Part shown: positions 23,128 to 34,180 of the stretch, one piece after another
Layout: every line of letters starts with the position of its first letter
Position numbering within the stretch: the stretch's first letter is position 1
Source: Amphibalanus amphitrite
Taxonomy: Eukaryota; Arthropoda; Thecostraca; Balanomorpha; Balanidae
DNA: 64,000 bases
NCBI RefSeq assembly: GCF_019059575.1
Contig: NW_024881867.1
Location: 372,001 to 436,000, forward strand
Direction: 5' to 3'
Translations under genes and position numbers: made by a program
Notes under the pieces: generated by a model
What the model was told of the DNA's origin: nothing
Databases searched by the model: none
What the model saw: only the letters and a program-made list of their open reading frames with translations

Positions 23128-23910
23128 GGTCATGACACAGAATGGGTCAAATTTCAATGTTGACCTTTTGAGGTTAAATTATGGTAGTAACATAATCTTG
23201 AAATTATGGTTGATTCGACACGTCTCGAAAAGATAAATGCGCTGATGGTTAGCTAAATACCACAGGTTGATTGAGTTTAAATTTAACTTGCAAGGCAATG
23301 TTGGCAAAATCCGTCTATTTTGGCTATCGTGCTCCGTGGGCCAAACTGTTGAGCTGAGGTTAAGTCTGTGAGAATGCTAATGTAAGAGCTTTCAAAGAGC
23401 TACCGAATGCGTTTTCCATCAACACCGTAGCTCTTTCGGCTCACGAGTTGCAGTGGTCTGTGAAATAAGGTCAATCAGGAAAATTTGACGGCAAACCTCT
23501 GTCATGGATGGTCAATAGTGAAATCAGCGTTGTCCTGAGCAAAAAAAAAAAAAAAAAAAACGACCTGTAGACTGTATACTTCTGAAAGAGCCTATACAGA
23601 GCTATTGGTTGCTTTTATCCGCGTCTTTATGGTTTTCTTAGTATCTGAGATATCCGGGTGAGGTCAAAAGGACCCCCACAACCATAGCAAAGTTGGCTGG
23701 GACCCACAGGCCACACCTGGGCGCGGGTTAAAAAAACTGATCATCACTACTATCCTGACTACTACCAAGCCTTCTCAGACAGGTTACCTGATTACTACCA
23801 AGCCTTCTCAAACAGGTTAGGCAGTGCCTAAGCTATCCTAATGAGCGCGACGACTCTGCAAAAAAAAAAACGGCAGGAACTAAGTAAAGCGACGTCACTG
23901 CTCCATAGCC

Positions 23911-23951
23911 CTTGCAAACGCAGGAATGACAGCGAGGAAGGTCATTTCGGC
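23911..23951 (+). promoter_or_regulatory. Conserved 41-bp upstream block of gene C
   Basis: Same sequence as the gene B block except for one substitution (GCAGG for GCAGT). AAGGTCA lies at its 3' half, and it ends 13 bases before the TATA box. Confidence 0.75.
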
Positions 23952-23964
23952 GGGCGGAGCACCG

Positions 23965-23971
23965 TATAAAA
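23965..23971 (+). promoter_or_regulatory. TATA box of gene C
   Basis: TATAAAA, positioned as in gene B and followed by CCCG. Confidence 0.8.
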
Positions 23972-24049
23972 CCCGTCTGCGAGCCGGGTAACAGCAGAAA
24001 GGACACGATCGTCGAGCTACGCACTCACCCCACGCTCACTGACGACAAC

Positions 24050-24674
24050 ATGAACTTCAAGCTGGCGGTAAGTGGTCAGGGGCGGTAAGGTTAGTAGGAA
24101 GAGGTACCTAGAAGGAAGGAGGAATCGTACCGCGCAGAACTTTAGCTGTCTGCATCGGAATTAAATAACGCTTACGGCAATGACTTCTTTCTATTGCAAA
24201 ATATCAGTTCTAAGATCACTGTTTCTCATTTCCCCCATACTGACAGCATTGAACTAAACTAAGTATCTGTAAATTTTAAAAGGTTTATAAAGTGCAAATG
24301 GATCTAAAGACATGATTATTGAAATATACTGAAAGCTGCATGGTCATGTCAAATCCATGACCGAGTTACCTCAGCTACAGCTACCATCACCGAGCAGCCC
24401 CGCCAGCAAGGCTCCCTCGCTCAGACACCCGTGTCACTGTCCACAGCTCGTGCTGCTGGTGGCTCTGGTCGGAGTCGCCGTCGGAACCGGATCATACGGA
24501 CGCAGGACCGGCGGCGGATACTACCGTGGAAACGTCGGTGGTGGCGGATACTACCGTGGAAACAACCGCGGATACTATCCCGGGAACAGCGGATACTCCC
24601 GTGGAATCGGCGGCGGATACCAGGGCGGTCGCCGCATTGGATACGGCCATGGACAGAGGAGCTACGTCGGCTAG
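24050..24674 (+). CDS. Small secreted Gly/Tyr-rich protein, gene C (two exons)
   Basis: Exon 1 (24050-24067) encodes MNFKLA and ends at GTAAG. Exon 2 (24447-24674) starts LVLLVALVGVAVG after a CCACAG acceptor. The 81-residue precursor has the same mature sequence as gene B. The exon-2 regions are almost identical in DNA while the introns differ by many substitutions and small indels, which suggests a recent duplication followed by gene conversion, or purifying selection on the exon. The function is unknown; a secreted structural Gly/Tyr-rich protein is inferred. Its 3' UTR is cut short by foreign GC-rich DNA at about 24913. Confidence 0.88.
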
Positions 24675-24913
24675 TCTCCCGACCGCTGCCGACCCGACCT
24701 AACGACCTACCGAGCTCTGACCGCCCCGCTGGTATCCGGCGGTGCGGCAGGGAAGGGGTGGCCGCCGTGCCCCCTCGCCCTGGGTCGGCTCACACGTGAG
24801 ACTCACCGCAGCTGATATGGATCCCCCGGTCTCTGACAACTGATCAGTGCCGAATGGTCGGCGCTTGTTGATGTTAGAGAAGAACTGTACTTGATATGAC
24901 TGTGCTTGGAAAT

Positions 24914-27727
24914 GTATTTGCTGCGCGCCACCAACGGTGGTGAGCGGCAAAGCCTTTCTCTGTCCGCGGGCGCAAAACTGTATAGCGACACCTACCGCTC
25001 GGCGTGAGCACTATGTGGCCCCCAGTGCAGTGAGCGCACGCGCGCCGTGCCACTAGGACGTAGTTTGTGCCGTGTTGTTTTCGGAAATAGTTTGTTGCGT
25101 CTGGTGCGGAACAGCAGTGCGGTGAGCCGCCTCAGGCTCCTGGCGAGTCTTTCTCACGTCGGGAAGGGTACTCAGCACCGGCATGGGCGGCCGTCTCGCT
25201 GTTGGTGCTACATCGGTGCGGCGTGTCGGCATCCACACGCCGAGTGGACGACGCAGACGCTCTCGGCAGTTAAGTCACGTTTTTTTTTCTATCTCCCAGT
25301 GGCATTGTGCGGCGTTTCGCTCCCGGCCGCGGCGCTGTCCGCGACCGCCGCGGCCCGATCTACTCGTGCGCTCCAACTGATAGCCGCCATGTTCGATCCT
25401 TTGTGGCCCGGGTCGCGGCGCGGCGCATTGTTTTTCACCGCCGGGACGTGTCCCCTTACCCCTCCCCCTACCCGACGCGGGGCGTGGGGATGGTCGTTCC
25501 GATACGTGCCGCCAGGCGGCGGCACCGACAGGACAAAGCGATACCCTGGTGTCGGCGGCGGCCGCCTGCGGGCGCGGTACTCGCCGCAGGGCGCTGATGA
25601 GACCGCCGGCGCGGCGGGGCGTCTTAGGTTCAGAGTAACATTGCGCCCAGTCGCTGCTTTTTTCCGCCTGCTAGGTTCCAGCGCCGGTACCATTTCCATG
25701 TCCTGGGCAGAAGGCGTGCGCCGTGCATGTCCCCCAGAACACGTCGCCTGGCGCAAATTATTAGTCGCTACTAGGTACTCGCATGCATGAGCATCCATCA
25801 AATGTCAGCTACATGCTTTTTATTATCTTTTGTAGGTTTAAGCAACAGTAGCACTGCTAGCCTCGGACGCTGGCTTACCCACTGGTCTTCCAGGAAACAC
25901 CTAGCTCACTCTGCTGAAATTTGCTAGGGATTTTTTTTCTGCTCAAAACGTAAAAAAAAAACATAGGTATAACCTTTTTGTGCAGTTGATCATTTTTTAT
26001 ATTTTGATATAGGAAGAACCATATTCCATATATCGAAAAAAGACGCGGTAGCTTATTACGCGTTACCCAGTCATATTGCGTAGTTCTACTTGCGCATGCT
26101 GCATTGGCTGCAAGCAGCACGCTGACTTGGCTGACGATGACGTGGCTGCATTCCTTTGCAAGGCGCGCATTCCTCTGTACGGCACTCTTTTCGGAGCGGG
26201 AAATGGTATATCTTCGTCTAGAGTGATCAGTGGGCCGTAAAGGCAGCTGCTTTGTGCTAGTCTCAGCTCTAGCTACAAAACTGTTTTCCAGTTCAACACC
26301 CCATGCCAAAAGTGAACCATTTCCTTTAAAGGGCCTACACCAATTTTAACAGAAGTATTTTTTAACACGACCGGTAGCCTGGTTACCTATCGATGGTGGC
26401 TTCGTTGTGAAAAGCTCACGTGACGCGTTCCAACTTCAACATTGGCCAGCGCAAACCATCCGCTCACTCTTGATTTTATGTACATTTTGACCTTCTGTTC
26501 ACTCCTCCCCCTCGCTCGGCGGCGCATGGGCGCCGCCCGCTCAGCTCGCAGCTGTCTCGGCCTGGGCGCCGGGCGCGCCCTGTTGGGTTGTCCAGTCGAT
26601 CAGCGGGCTGGCCCTGGCGCATGTCTTTTTTTTCTCGCCGGCGGCGTCCGGTCAGTTTTTGGTTGGCTTGGGTCACCCGTACCCCGAGTGGTGGCGCACC
26701 GGTCGGCGACTTATAACCAAACTGCATGTTTATCGCTAGCGGCGGCCGGTCGGTCATTGGTTGGCTTGAGGGCCACATGCCCCCCTAGCGGCGCACGTCC
26801 GTCCTCTGCTGTCTGCCGCCGCGCAGTCGCCTGGGCGCTGTATAAATATAACGCAGGTGGCGGGTCGGCGTTTTTGTTTTTTCCTTTTTTGCAGCTACGA
26901 CAGGACATTGTCGCCAGCGACGAGCGTTTTCGTTTGTGAGGGGCCTGGTGCACCCTGTGGGTTTCGATCGGCAATCTTTGACCCAGCGCGCATGCTCCTT
27001 GCCGGCAGTGACCGGTCGGTCAGTCAGTGGTAGGCCTGAGGGCCCGACGCGCCCCGAGGGGTGTCATATCAGTCGCGAGCGTGCATGCTTCTCGCCAGCG
27101 GTGATCGGTCGGCTGTGGCAGGCCTGAGGGCCCGACGTGCACTGCGGGGTGCCCCACCAGGTCGCGAGTTGACCCAGCGTGCATGCTTATTGCCAGCGGT
27201 GCAGTCGGTCGGCAGTGGCAGGCCTGAGGGCCCGACGCGCCCCGAGGGGTGTTTTATCCGTCGCGAGCGTGCATGCTTCTCGCCAGCGGTGATCGGTCGT
27301 CTGTGACAGGCCTGAGGGCCCGACGTGCACTGAGGGGTGTCCCACCAGGTCGCGAGTTGACCCAGCGTGCATGCTTATTGCCAGCGGTGCAGTCGGTCGG
27401 CAGTGGCAGGCCCGAGGGCCCGACGCGCCCTGTGGGGTGTATCATCGGGCAGCGGGTTGACCCGATGTCGTGCATGTTTTCTCGCGGTGGCGTTATGTCG
27501 GTCAGCGGTTGAGTGAGGTTCTACCGGCCCGGACGGGGCTGCTTGGTCTGACGGGCGGACACCGACGTTTTTTTTTCAGCTAGCGGGCGGACACGCGTGC
27601 ATCCCCCGGCGATGCATAAGGGGTTCCAGGTGAACTGCACACACCGCGCTACGTCTCATCCGGGGCGCATGCGAGGCTCCCGCCCCTTGTTTTGTTCTCT
27701 TCTTCTTCTTCTTTTTTCTCGTTGCAG
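24914..27727. other. GC-rich region before the SGNH ORF, probable element 5' region
   Basis: Composition changes sharply at 24914 to CpG-rich sequence. Long open frames here are a by-product of GC content; I recognise no domain in them. It probably belongs with the SGNH-encoding element downstream, whose frame follows a polypyrimidine tract and AG at 27726-27727. An A/T-rich interval lies at about 25800-26350. Confidence 0.4.
26975..27480 (+). repeat. Tandem repeat array, about 85-95 bp units with alternating variants
   Basis: Units share GTGCATGCTT, CGCCAGCGGTG, GGTCGG and GGCCTGAGGGCCCGACG. Two variants alternate: one with TCGCGAGCGTGCATGCTTCT, the other with GACCCAGCGTGCATGCTTAT. This gives a higher-order period near 187 bp. 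It lies just upstream of the SGNH frame. Confidence 0.75.
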
Positions 27728-27729
27728 AC

Positions 27730-28743
27730 ATGCTCGTGATCGGGGACAGCTATGCGGCCCACCTCTCCCGGCACCGGTCGGCCGACGATCATGTCTCGGC
27801 AGTTGGCGTCCGCGGTGGCTTCATCTCCCAGGACAGTTTTCGGTGCTGGGCCATACGGACGGCAGTTACTCTCAGCTCCCACGTGGTGGTGGTCATAGCG
27901 GGCGCCAATGACCTCGCCTCACCCAACTGCCGGGTCCCTCCGTGGCTGCAAGACGTCACAGAACTGACGCTCGGCCTCCTGGCGGCCGGCGTCGGGCAGG
28001 CCTGGATTCCATCGCGCACCAGTTTCCGGGCCGGCGACGTGTCGGCACGGCTCTTCCAGTGCCGGCGATGGGTGGCCTACCGGCTGCGGCGCCGACTATT
28101 CCGCCACTCTCCGGTCCAGCTCATCAAATTCGTGCCTCCAGTCGACTTTCTCGGGGCGGATGGGGTCCATCCATCGGCGGCCGGCTGGCGGGCCCTCGAC
28201 TGTGTCCTCCGGGAACCCTCGCCGCCTTCCCCGCCGGCTAGGCGTTCTGGGACGGGCTCGCTCCCACCCTGCATCACCACCCCGTGCATAGTTACCGTGA
28301 ATACACGTCCCACTGACACTTGTTTTGTTTTTCATGCTTACCGGTGGTCTGATGCCGCGATCGGGCCCACCGTCGGGCCGCGCCCAGGCCCGCCCCCGGC
28401 CGGCAACGCCGGCGACTGGGCGGCGCCAGGCTGCAGCCCGGCGCCCTGCGGCAACCACTGGCGCTGCCGCCACCCGGGCCACCAGCCGCCGCACGACCGC
28501 CAGCACGCCGGACACACCGCTCGCGGCTCCCCGCTCCCAGTCGGCCCGTCGCGGCGGCAATGCCGCAGTCGCGGTTCAGGCCCTATCTACCGAAAGGTCG
28601 GTCATCGTTGGCGGTGCTTCACGCGGTTCGCTCCCCAGTCGCCGGTCTCGGCGCAGCCGTTCGTCGTTCGTTCGTTCTGCGTGAGCAGGCCTGCCGCCAG
28701 GGGCGATTTCGGCCTCGTTGGCGTGTTTTGGTGGCGCCGGTGA
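27730..28743 (+). CDS. SGNH-hydrolase-like ORF, probably retroelement-derived
   Basis: The frame opens with MLVIGDSYAAHL, a GDS nucleophile block (Ser7). GVRGG lies at 26-30, GANDL at 58-62 (oxyanion Asn60) and DGVHPSAAG at 144-152 (Asp144/His147), so every SGNH/GDSL block is intact in about 160 residues. The rest to residue 337 is Pro/Arg-rich and may be in the wrong frame; an overlapping Ala/Arg-rich frame runs 28325-28684. SGNH domains occur in some retrotransposons (Ngaro/DIRS-type and CR1-type). I found no reverse transcriptase or tyrosine recombinase nearby, so this would be a partial or non-autonomous element. A host esterase is less likely given flanking tandem arrays and the absence of a signal peptide. 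An AG acceptor sits at 27726-27727. Confidence 0.6.
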   Translation: MLVIGDSYAAHLSRHRSADDHVSAVGVRGGFISQDSFRCWAIRTAVTLSSHVVVVIAGANDLASPNCRVPPWLQDVTELTLGLLAAGVGQAWIPSRTSFRAGDVSARLFQCRRWVAYRLRRRLFRHSPVQLIKFVPPVDFLGADGVHPSAAGWRALDCVLREPSPPSPPARRSGTGSLPPCITTPCIVTVNTRPTDTCFVFHAYRWSDAAIGPTVGPRPGPPPAGNAGDWAAPGCSPAPCGNHWRCRHPGHQPPHDRQHAGHTARGSPLPVGPSRRQCRSRGSGPIYRKVGHRWRCFTRFAPQSPVSAQPFVVRSFCVSRPAARGDFGLVGVFWWRR

Positions 28744-29207
28744 TCCTCGCTTGAGTTCGCTCGCCATCCGTCGCCCGTGACACCAACACTACTGCTCACC
28801 GAGAACTGCGCGCCGATGGTAACCCAAAGGGTCAGGGGACGGTCAGCCCAAGCGCACCGGATACGCCGACAGACGGCCGTAGCCAGTGTCGCCGACGACA
28901 GCGTCCCACAGCACCTCTAGCAAGCTGGACTGCATTATGGGCAATGCCTGGCCGGTCCTTGGTCGCTGCGGAGACATGCGGTGGCCCCCGTCTCCGCCTT
29001 AGGCCCCATGAATAAGCGCGGCCCGTCCCGATGCCCGGGCCGGCTATGTTGGCCCCTGGTCGGCCATGCGCGTTCCTGATCTGCAGCTCTCGCCGCACAC
29101 GCCGCGGCTGCCAGTTACAGGTCCGGTCGGGCTGACGTCAGTCAGCAGACTATCCACGTTGCGCCGACAGGCTCCTCGCAGTGATTTGGGACTTCTTTTT
29201 TTTTATC

Positions 29208-30120
29208 TGGCCACGCACGACCGATCATATGTGTATCTGTTTTGTTACGATGTACCCCATTTTGTGCTAACCAATGCTCGGGCTGTCTGTTATAGGCTCA
29301 CTCGAGCCGCCGCCGCAAGGCGGAGCGACAGCCTCCAGCAGACCGATCATATGTGTAGCTGTTTTGTTACGATGTACCCCATTGTATGCTGACCAATGCT
29401 CGGGCTGTCTGTTATAGGCTCACTCGAGCCGCCGCCGTTTCTAGCCTGCTTATAGCGCACTCGTACCGCCGCCGCAGGGCGAAGCAACAGCCCAAAGCAG
29501 ACCGATCATTATTGTATCTGTCCTGTTACGGTGTACCGCATTTATGGGGAAATGCTCGGGCTGTCTGTTATAGGCTCACTTGAGCCGCCGCCGCAAGGCG
29601 GAGCGACAGCCCAACGCCGACCGATCATATGTGTATCTGTTTCGTTACGATGTACCCCATTTTGTGCTAACCAATGCTCGGGCTGCCTGTTATAGGCTCA
29701 CTCGAGCCGCCGCCGCAAGGCGGAGCGACAGCCTCCAGCAGACCGATCATATGTGTAGCTGTTTTGTTACGATGTACCCCATTGTATGCTGACCAATGCT
29801 CGGGCTGTCTGTTATAGGCTCACTCGAGCCGCCGCCGCAAGGCGGAGCGACAGCCCAACGCCGACCAATCATATGTGTATCTGTTTTGTTACGATGTACC
29901 GCATTTTATGCTGGCCAATGCTCGGGTTGTCTGTTATAGACTCACTTGAGCCGCCGCCGCAAGGCGGAGCGACAGCCCAACGCCGACCGATCATACATGC
30001 GTACCTGTTTTGTTACGGTGTATACGCACTTTATGCTAGCCAATGCTCCGGCTGTACATTTAAAGGCTCACTCGAGCCGCCGCCGCAGAAGGAGCGACAG
30101 CCCAAAGCAAACCGTCATAG
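29208..30120 (+). repeat. 122-bp satellite, block 1, with three-way-junction potential
   Basis: About seven to eight units with a 122-bp period (motif starts at 29304, 29582, 29704, 29826, 29948 and 30074, with rearranged units between the first two). Each typical unit has GGCTGTC paired with GACAGCC, enclosing hairpins GGCTC/GAGCC and CCGCC-GCAA-GGCGG. The linker carries ACCGATCATATGTGTATCTG and a TTTTGTTACG segment. Confidence 0.85.
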
Positions 30121-31690
30121 GTGTATCCAGGGGGGGGTCCGTCCCTTTACCGGGCCCTAGGAGGAAAATTGCTTCCAAATGCTGCCAATGTGACGTCACT
30201 GGGATGGTCGAAAGCTGATTGGTCGCTGAGATTCATGCGATGCTGTCAATTCTGGCGCACCGGCGCAGTGTTTTCCAGCCGTTGCGTGTATTGTTATACA
30301 GAGTTTGAATATTGTTTATTTGATAATAATATCACTTTTTATGTGTTTGAAGATCGGAAAAGCATACACATAAGTGGCATTCACACACTTGTCGTCTCAG
30401 AGATCATGAAGAATGACCAGCTTCAGCAGTTCAGCTCAGGTATTCAATTCAACTGTATATAAAGCATGAGTATCATAGCTCGGGGTTACATGAGCAGAGT
30501 TAATACGCATTACAAACGGACTACAATGGTGAGCGAATAGGAAAATCCGTTCCTGATACGCATTTACTTGCTCATGTAACCCCGGTAATTGACAGATCAG
30601 CCACGTTTTAGTTCAAGCTGGCGTTTAACCATTTTTTTTTCATTTTTGGCTTTCAAAGGGAGCATGATAAACTCACGTTAAGTTGTTAAATGCCTTAGCA
30701 TTGTTGAAAAGATTATGAGAAGGAGATGGAATGGAAGAGTTGTAAATTGTTTCGGAAGTGGCTAGCTTCTATAAATATTAATGCTTTGTGAAAATAACTA
30801 CTTATTTGTAAAATAAAATAGCATCAAATAACAAATCAATCTATGCTTACCTCCCAGACATGAAAAAATTCACACACTGTTAGATGCGTCAGGGGCTTTC
30901 ATGTCTCAAAATTCAGCGCAAGCGATTTCTCACCAAAATTTTGGCACATCTTGCGTGCAAAGTTGAAGCTTATTGTTACTTCTTTTCAATATTAGTTGTT
31001 GCTAGATTTTATCATCTGTATCTAAACTTTCAAATTTTGGGCAAAAATTTTGAATTTTAAAGGATTTCTGACATGCTGTTTGCTGAAAATCCCATTCTTG
31101 TTTATGTAAAAGTTATGTAATTGACATTTGCTAACCAAACAAGCTCTTCCTTTTCTATATATTGGTTTCTATTTATACCACCTGTGCTACTACTAATTTC
31201 TATTTGTTGAGACTATTAACCTAATGCATTTGCTTCAAATGATTTTATACGCAGCCGCACCTGTGCATGGAACAGTAATGCCAGACTCAAATTCAAAATA
31301 TTAATGAAATGACTTGTGTTATTTGCTCGTTTCACCTGAATTCCGAGTCAGGCCTGCAGTCAATACATAAATATAAAATAGGTACATGTTTTGAGGAGGC
31401 TTCATGTCAGCACATGGAAAAGGCAATCAAAGAAAAGTCACCTTTGGGGCATTGATTATTTTTGCTTGCCATCGCCTAGTGAAATGTTTTTCATATTGTT
31501 GCATTGTGATGATAAATTTGGTAATGTGTTTTGCAGGTCCGGGGCTGGTCCTCTTGGCGGCGTGCAGAAGAGCGAGGAGTGGCTACCTGCACATAACAGC
31601 ACAATGACTGGCACCGAGCTGAGGGCATAAAATCACATCATATCGACTTCAGCATCTGTCTCCCAGCTTTGGAGACGTCGCCCGAGTCCC
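30121..31690. other. Gene-free A/T-rich stretch
   Basis: Mostly A/T-rich with no supported exon. A GGGGTTACATGAGCA segment near 30482 and its complement (TGCTCATGTAACCCC near 30570) form an inverted pair about 100 bp apart, so a small foldback or MITE may lie at about 30482-30584. An acceptor-like TTTTGCAG occurs at about 31531-31538. Confidence 0.45.
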
Positions 31691-31693
31691 TGA

Positions 31694-31912
31694 GTGGCGA
31701 GCGCCAGTTTCCGACAGGAAGTTGAGGAAGGCGACCCGAAAGCACCCGCTGGGCTGCCGACACTCCTGCGCTGCCAGCAGGGCGTGCTGTGCAGCAAAGC
31801 CTCGCTGCGTGGTCTGTACGACATCCGACACCGGCACCCAGACGTGCAGTTTCTGATGACATCCTACCTCAACCAGGGCTGCCCCGAGAATCTGCTGACT
31901 GCCTGCTGCTGA
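31694..31912 (+). pseudogene. Possible P-element/THAP9-type transposase fragment
   Basis: The frame includes CQQGVLCSKASLRGLYDIR and then FLMTSYLNQGCPENLL. These resemble the C-terminal P-element transposase pattern of a loop residue run, a short spacer, then a TSRLNQDxxENFF-like block. Here QD is replaced by QG, and a TGA follows 11 residues after ENLL. No catalytic domain or THAP zinc finger is visible, so at most this is a dead scrap. The match is by eye and short; chance similarity in GC-rich DNA is the alternative. Confidence 0.4.
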
Positions 31913-32345
31913 GGCCGACCTGCCGAGCCTGTCGCCGCCCCGACGGACCTGCCGACGACCTGCCGGACCTGTCGCCGCCCTGGTGAGCCTGCAGCCGCCC
32001 TGGGACCTGCTGCCAGCCCGGCGGGCCTGCCGCCGCGTCTACGCTGCCGCCCTGGCGAAACTGCCGTCGCCTTGCCGGACCCGTCGCCGCCCTGGTCAGC
32101 CTGCGGCCGCCCTGGGACCTGCTGCCACCCCGGCGGACCTACCGCTGCGTCTACGCTGCCGCCCTGGTGAAACTGCGGTCGCCCTGCCGGACCTGTCGCC
32201 GCCCTGGTAAACCTGCTGCCGACCTGTCGCACCTGCCACCGCCCTAGTGAATCTGCTGCCGACCTGCCTGACCTGTCGCTGCCGTGGTGAACCTGCTACC
32301 GACCTGTCGGACCTTTCTCGCCGCCTTGACGAGCTTGGGGAGCCT
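31913..32345. repeat. CCTGCCGCCGCCCTGGT minisatellite
   Basis: Degenerate units of about 33 bp (CCTGTCGCCGCCCTGGTNA, CCTGCTGCCGACCTG) within a longer near-duplicate of about 125 bp (31985-32105 resembles 32095-32215). Open frames on both strands here are products of the repeat. Confidence 0.7.
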
Positions 32346-32717
32346 GTGCTGCGGTGCCACCGCTCTGCTTCACTTGTGATGTTGCCCGGTTCCTGGCTGT
32401 CGCGTGGTCAGTCGGCACACTGTGTTTGGAGAGGCGACATCTTGTACAGCTTTCCGACAGTTCGGAACATTTTATTGTACCTACTCAAGTCGCAATAGAT
32501 CGGGCTTGTGCCTTATGTGTCCTCTACCAATCTGTCCAATATGGTTTTTAACGTATAACTACGATTTATGGTATGACATGAGCCGGCATATGGTATACCT
32601 ACGCATTTTGTTCGTTCCAGTCAGAAGTTTGGAATGCGCAATGTGCATGCTTGTGTTACGGTACAATTTCGGTTTGTGCAGTTGACACAACCTCTAAATT
32701 ACGGGGCGAAATAGATG

Positions 32718-32965
32718 CAAAACCGGGGCTGCGGAGTCGGAGTCAGAGTCGACAGTTCTGACCAGACTCGGAGTCGATTTTGGAAGCCGAGTCGGAGTCG
32801 GGGTCACCGAAAATCCATCGGCTCCGCAGACCTGGCAGGGCTGCGGAGTCGGAGTTGGAGTCGGTCGGAGTTGATTACTCAGCCCGGAGTCGGAGTCTGA
32901 GTTGGTTTTTGGAAGTGGGGGTTGGAGTCAGAGTCACCAGAAGTCCATTGACTCCGAATCCCCGC
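32718..32965. repeat. GGAGTCGGAGTCG-type interspersed repeat, two tandem copies
   Basis: Two copies start GGGCTGCGGAGTCGGAGT (32725 and 32838) and end near AAAATCCATCGGCTCC and AAGTCCATTGACTCC. Simple GAGTCG repetition between these marks resembles a widespread animal repeat type. No coding potential. Confidence 0.65.
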
Positions 32966-33299
32966 GCAAAACAATGGCGATTTTCATCTAAGAGAAAGCC
33001 GCCGATGTGTTGGGCGGATCACCGGCGGGGCGCACGTTGGCTCGGTCCGATCCGAATAATTCCGCCAAATCTTTGAGTTCGAGTAACAGCTGGTCCTAAT
33101 TTGCTTCACTGAGGAAACATGACATCGTTCTGCCTTGTATCGGACATCGAAACTGCACTAAAAACCGCTAATAACGTATTTGAACATCCGTCCTCCATAA
33201 TGGCTACGGACGGCGGCCGGCGAGTTACCATCCCAGTGACGTCATTCGGGCCCGGTAGGGGGACGGTAAAAAAAAACCGGATGACCATACCTGGTTATA

Positions 33300-34180
33300 T
33301 GGCCTTGGGTGTATCTGTTTTGTTACGGTGAACCGCATTTATGCTGGCCATGCACGGGCTGTCTGTTTTAGGCTCCCTCGAGCCGCCGCCGCAAGGCGGA
33401 GCGACAGCCCGAAGCCAACCGATCTTCGGTCTCTTTGCTTGGTACGGTATATGGTATACCGCAATTTATGCTGGGCCCTGTTTCACCGGTGATAGCAGCG
33501 CGCTGCTGTTACACGTGTAAATTGGATTTTCATGGAGGCATCAACAGGCCCCGGTTTGATGGCAAGGTAGCAGCGTCCGTGAAACACCGCCCAGGCCAAT
33601 GCTCCGGCCTTGTACGTTTATAGGCTCCTCAAGCCGCCGCCGCAGGGCGGAGCGACAGCCCAAATGCAGACCGATCATATGTGTATCTGTTTTGTTAAGG
33701 TGTACCGCATTTTATGCAGGCCAACGCCCCGGCCGTACGTCCATGGGTTCACTCGAGCCGCCGCCGCAAGGCTAAGCGACATCCCAACGCAGACCGATCA
33801 TATGTGTAGCTGTTTTGTTACGATGTACCCCATTGTATGCTGACCAATGCTCGGGCTGTATGTTATAGGCTCATTCGAGCCGCCGCCGCAAGGCGGAGCG
33901 ACTGCCCCAGCAGACTGATCATATGTGTATCTGTTTTGCTACGATGTACCGCATTTTATACTGGCCAATGCTCGGGCTGTCTGTTATAGACTCACTCGAG
34001 CCGCCGCCGCAAGGCGGAGCGACAGCCCACAGCAGACCGATCATATGTGTATCTTATCATTATTTGTTACGGCGTACTGCATTTCATGATTGCCGATGCT
34101 CGGGCTTTCTGTAATAGGCTCCCTCGAGCCGCCGCCACCATGGGGCGCGGAGCGACAGTCCAAGCATACCGATCATATCT
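33300..34180 (+). repeat. 122-bp satellite, block 2
   Basis: Same unit as block 1, with motif copies near 33377, 33627, 33751, 33872, 33992 and 34121. These are more diverged, and unrelated or heavily diverged sequence interrupts at about 33475-33595. Several copies keep the CCGCCGCAAGGCGG hairpin. Confidence 0.8.

Larger units (their letters stand above)
22331..24913 (+). repeat. Duplicated unit, copy 2 (contains gene C)
   Basis: The counterpart of 18841-21712. Similarity ends abruptly at about 24913 inside the 3' UTR (after TGTGCTTGGAAAT), where GC-rich sequence of another kind begins. It contains its own hAT insertion at 22973-23127 that copy 1 lacks. The GGTCA-rich upstream half ends CGCGGGTTAA near 23729, matching the terminus of a CCCGCG TTAA-type element. 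Confidence 0.75.

Noticed and set aside
25590..25640. Hammerhead ribozyme at a CTGATGAG match
   Set aside because: No GAAA box or cleavage triplet at suitable spacing, and stem II does not form.
25047..25790. 247-codon frame
   Set aside because: GC-rich DNA with equally long frames on the other strand; no domain, no splice evidence.
29208..30120. CRISPR-like array
   Set aside because: The units are 122 bp and similar throughout rather than repeats with unique spacers, and the sequence is eukaryotic.
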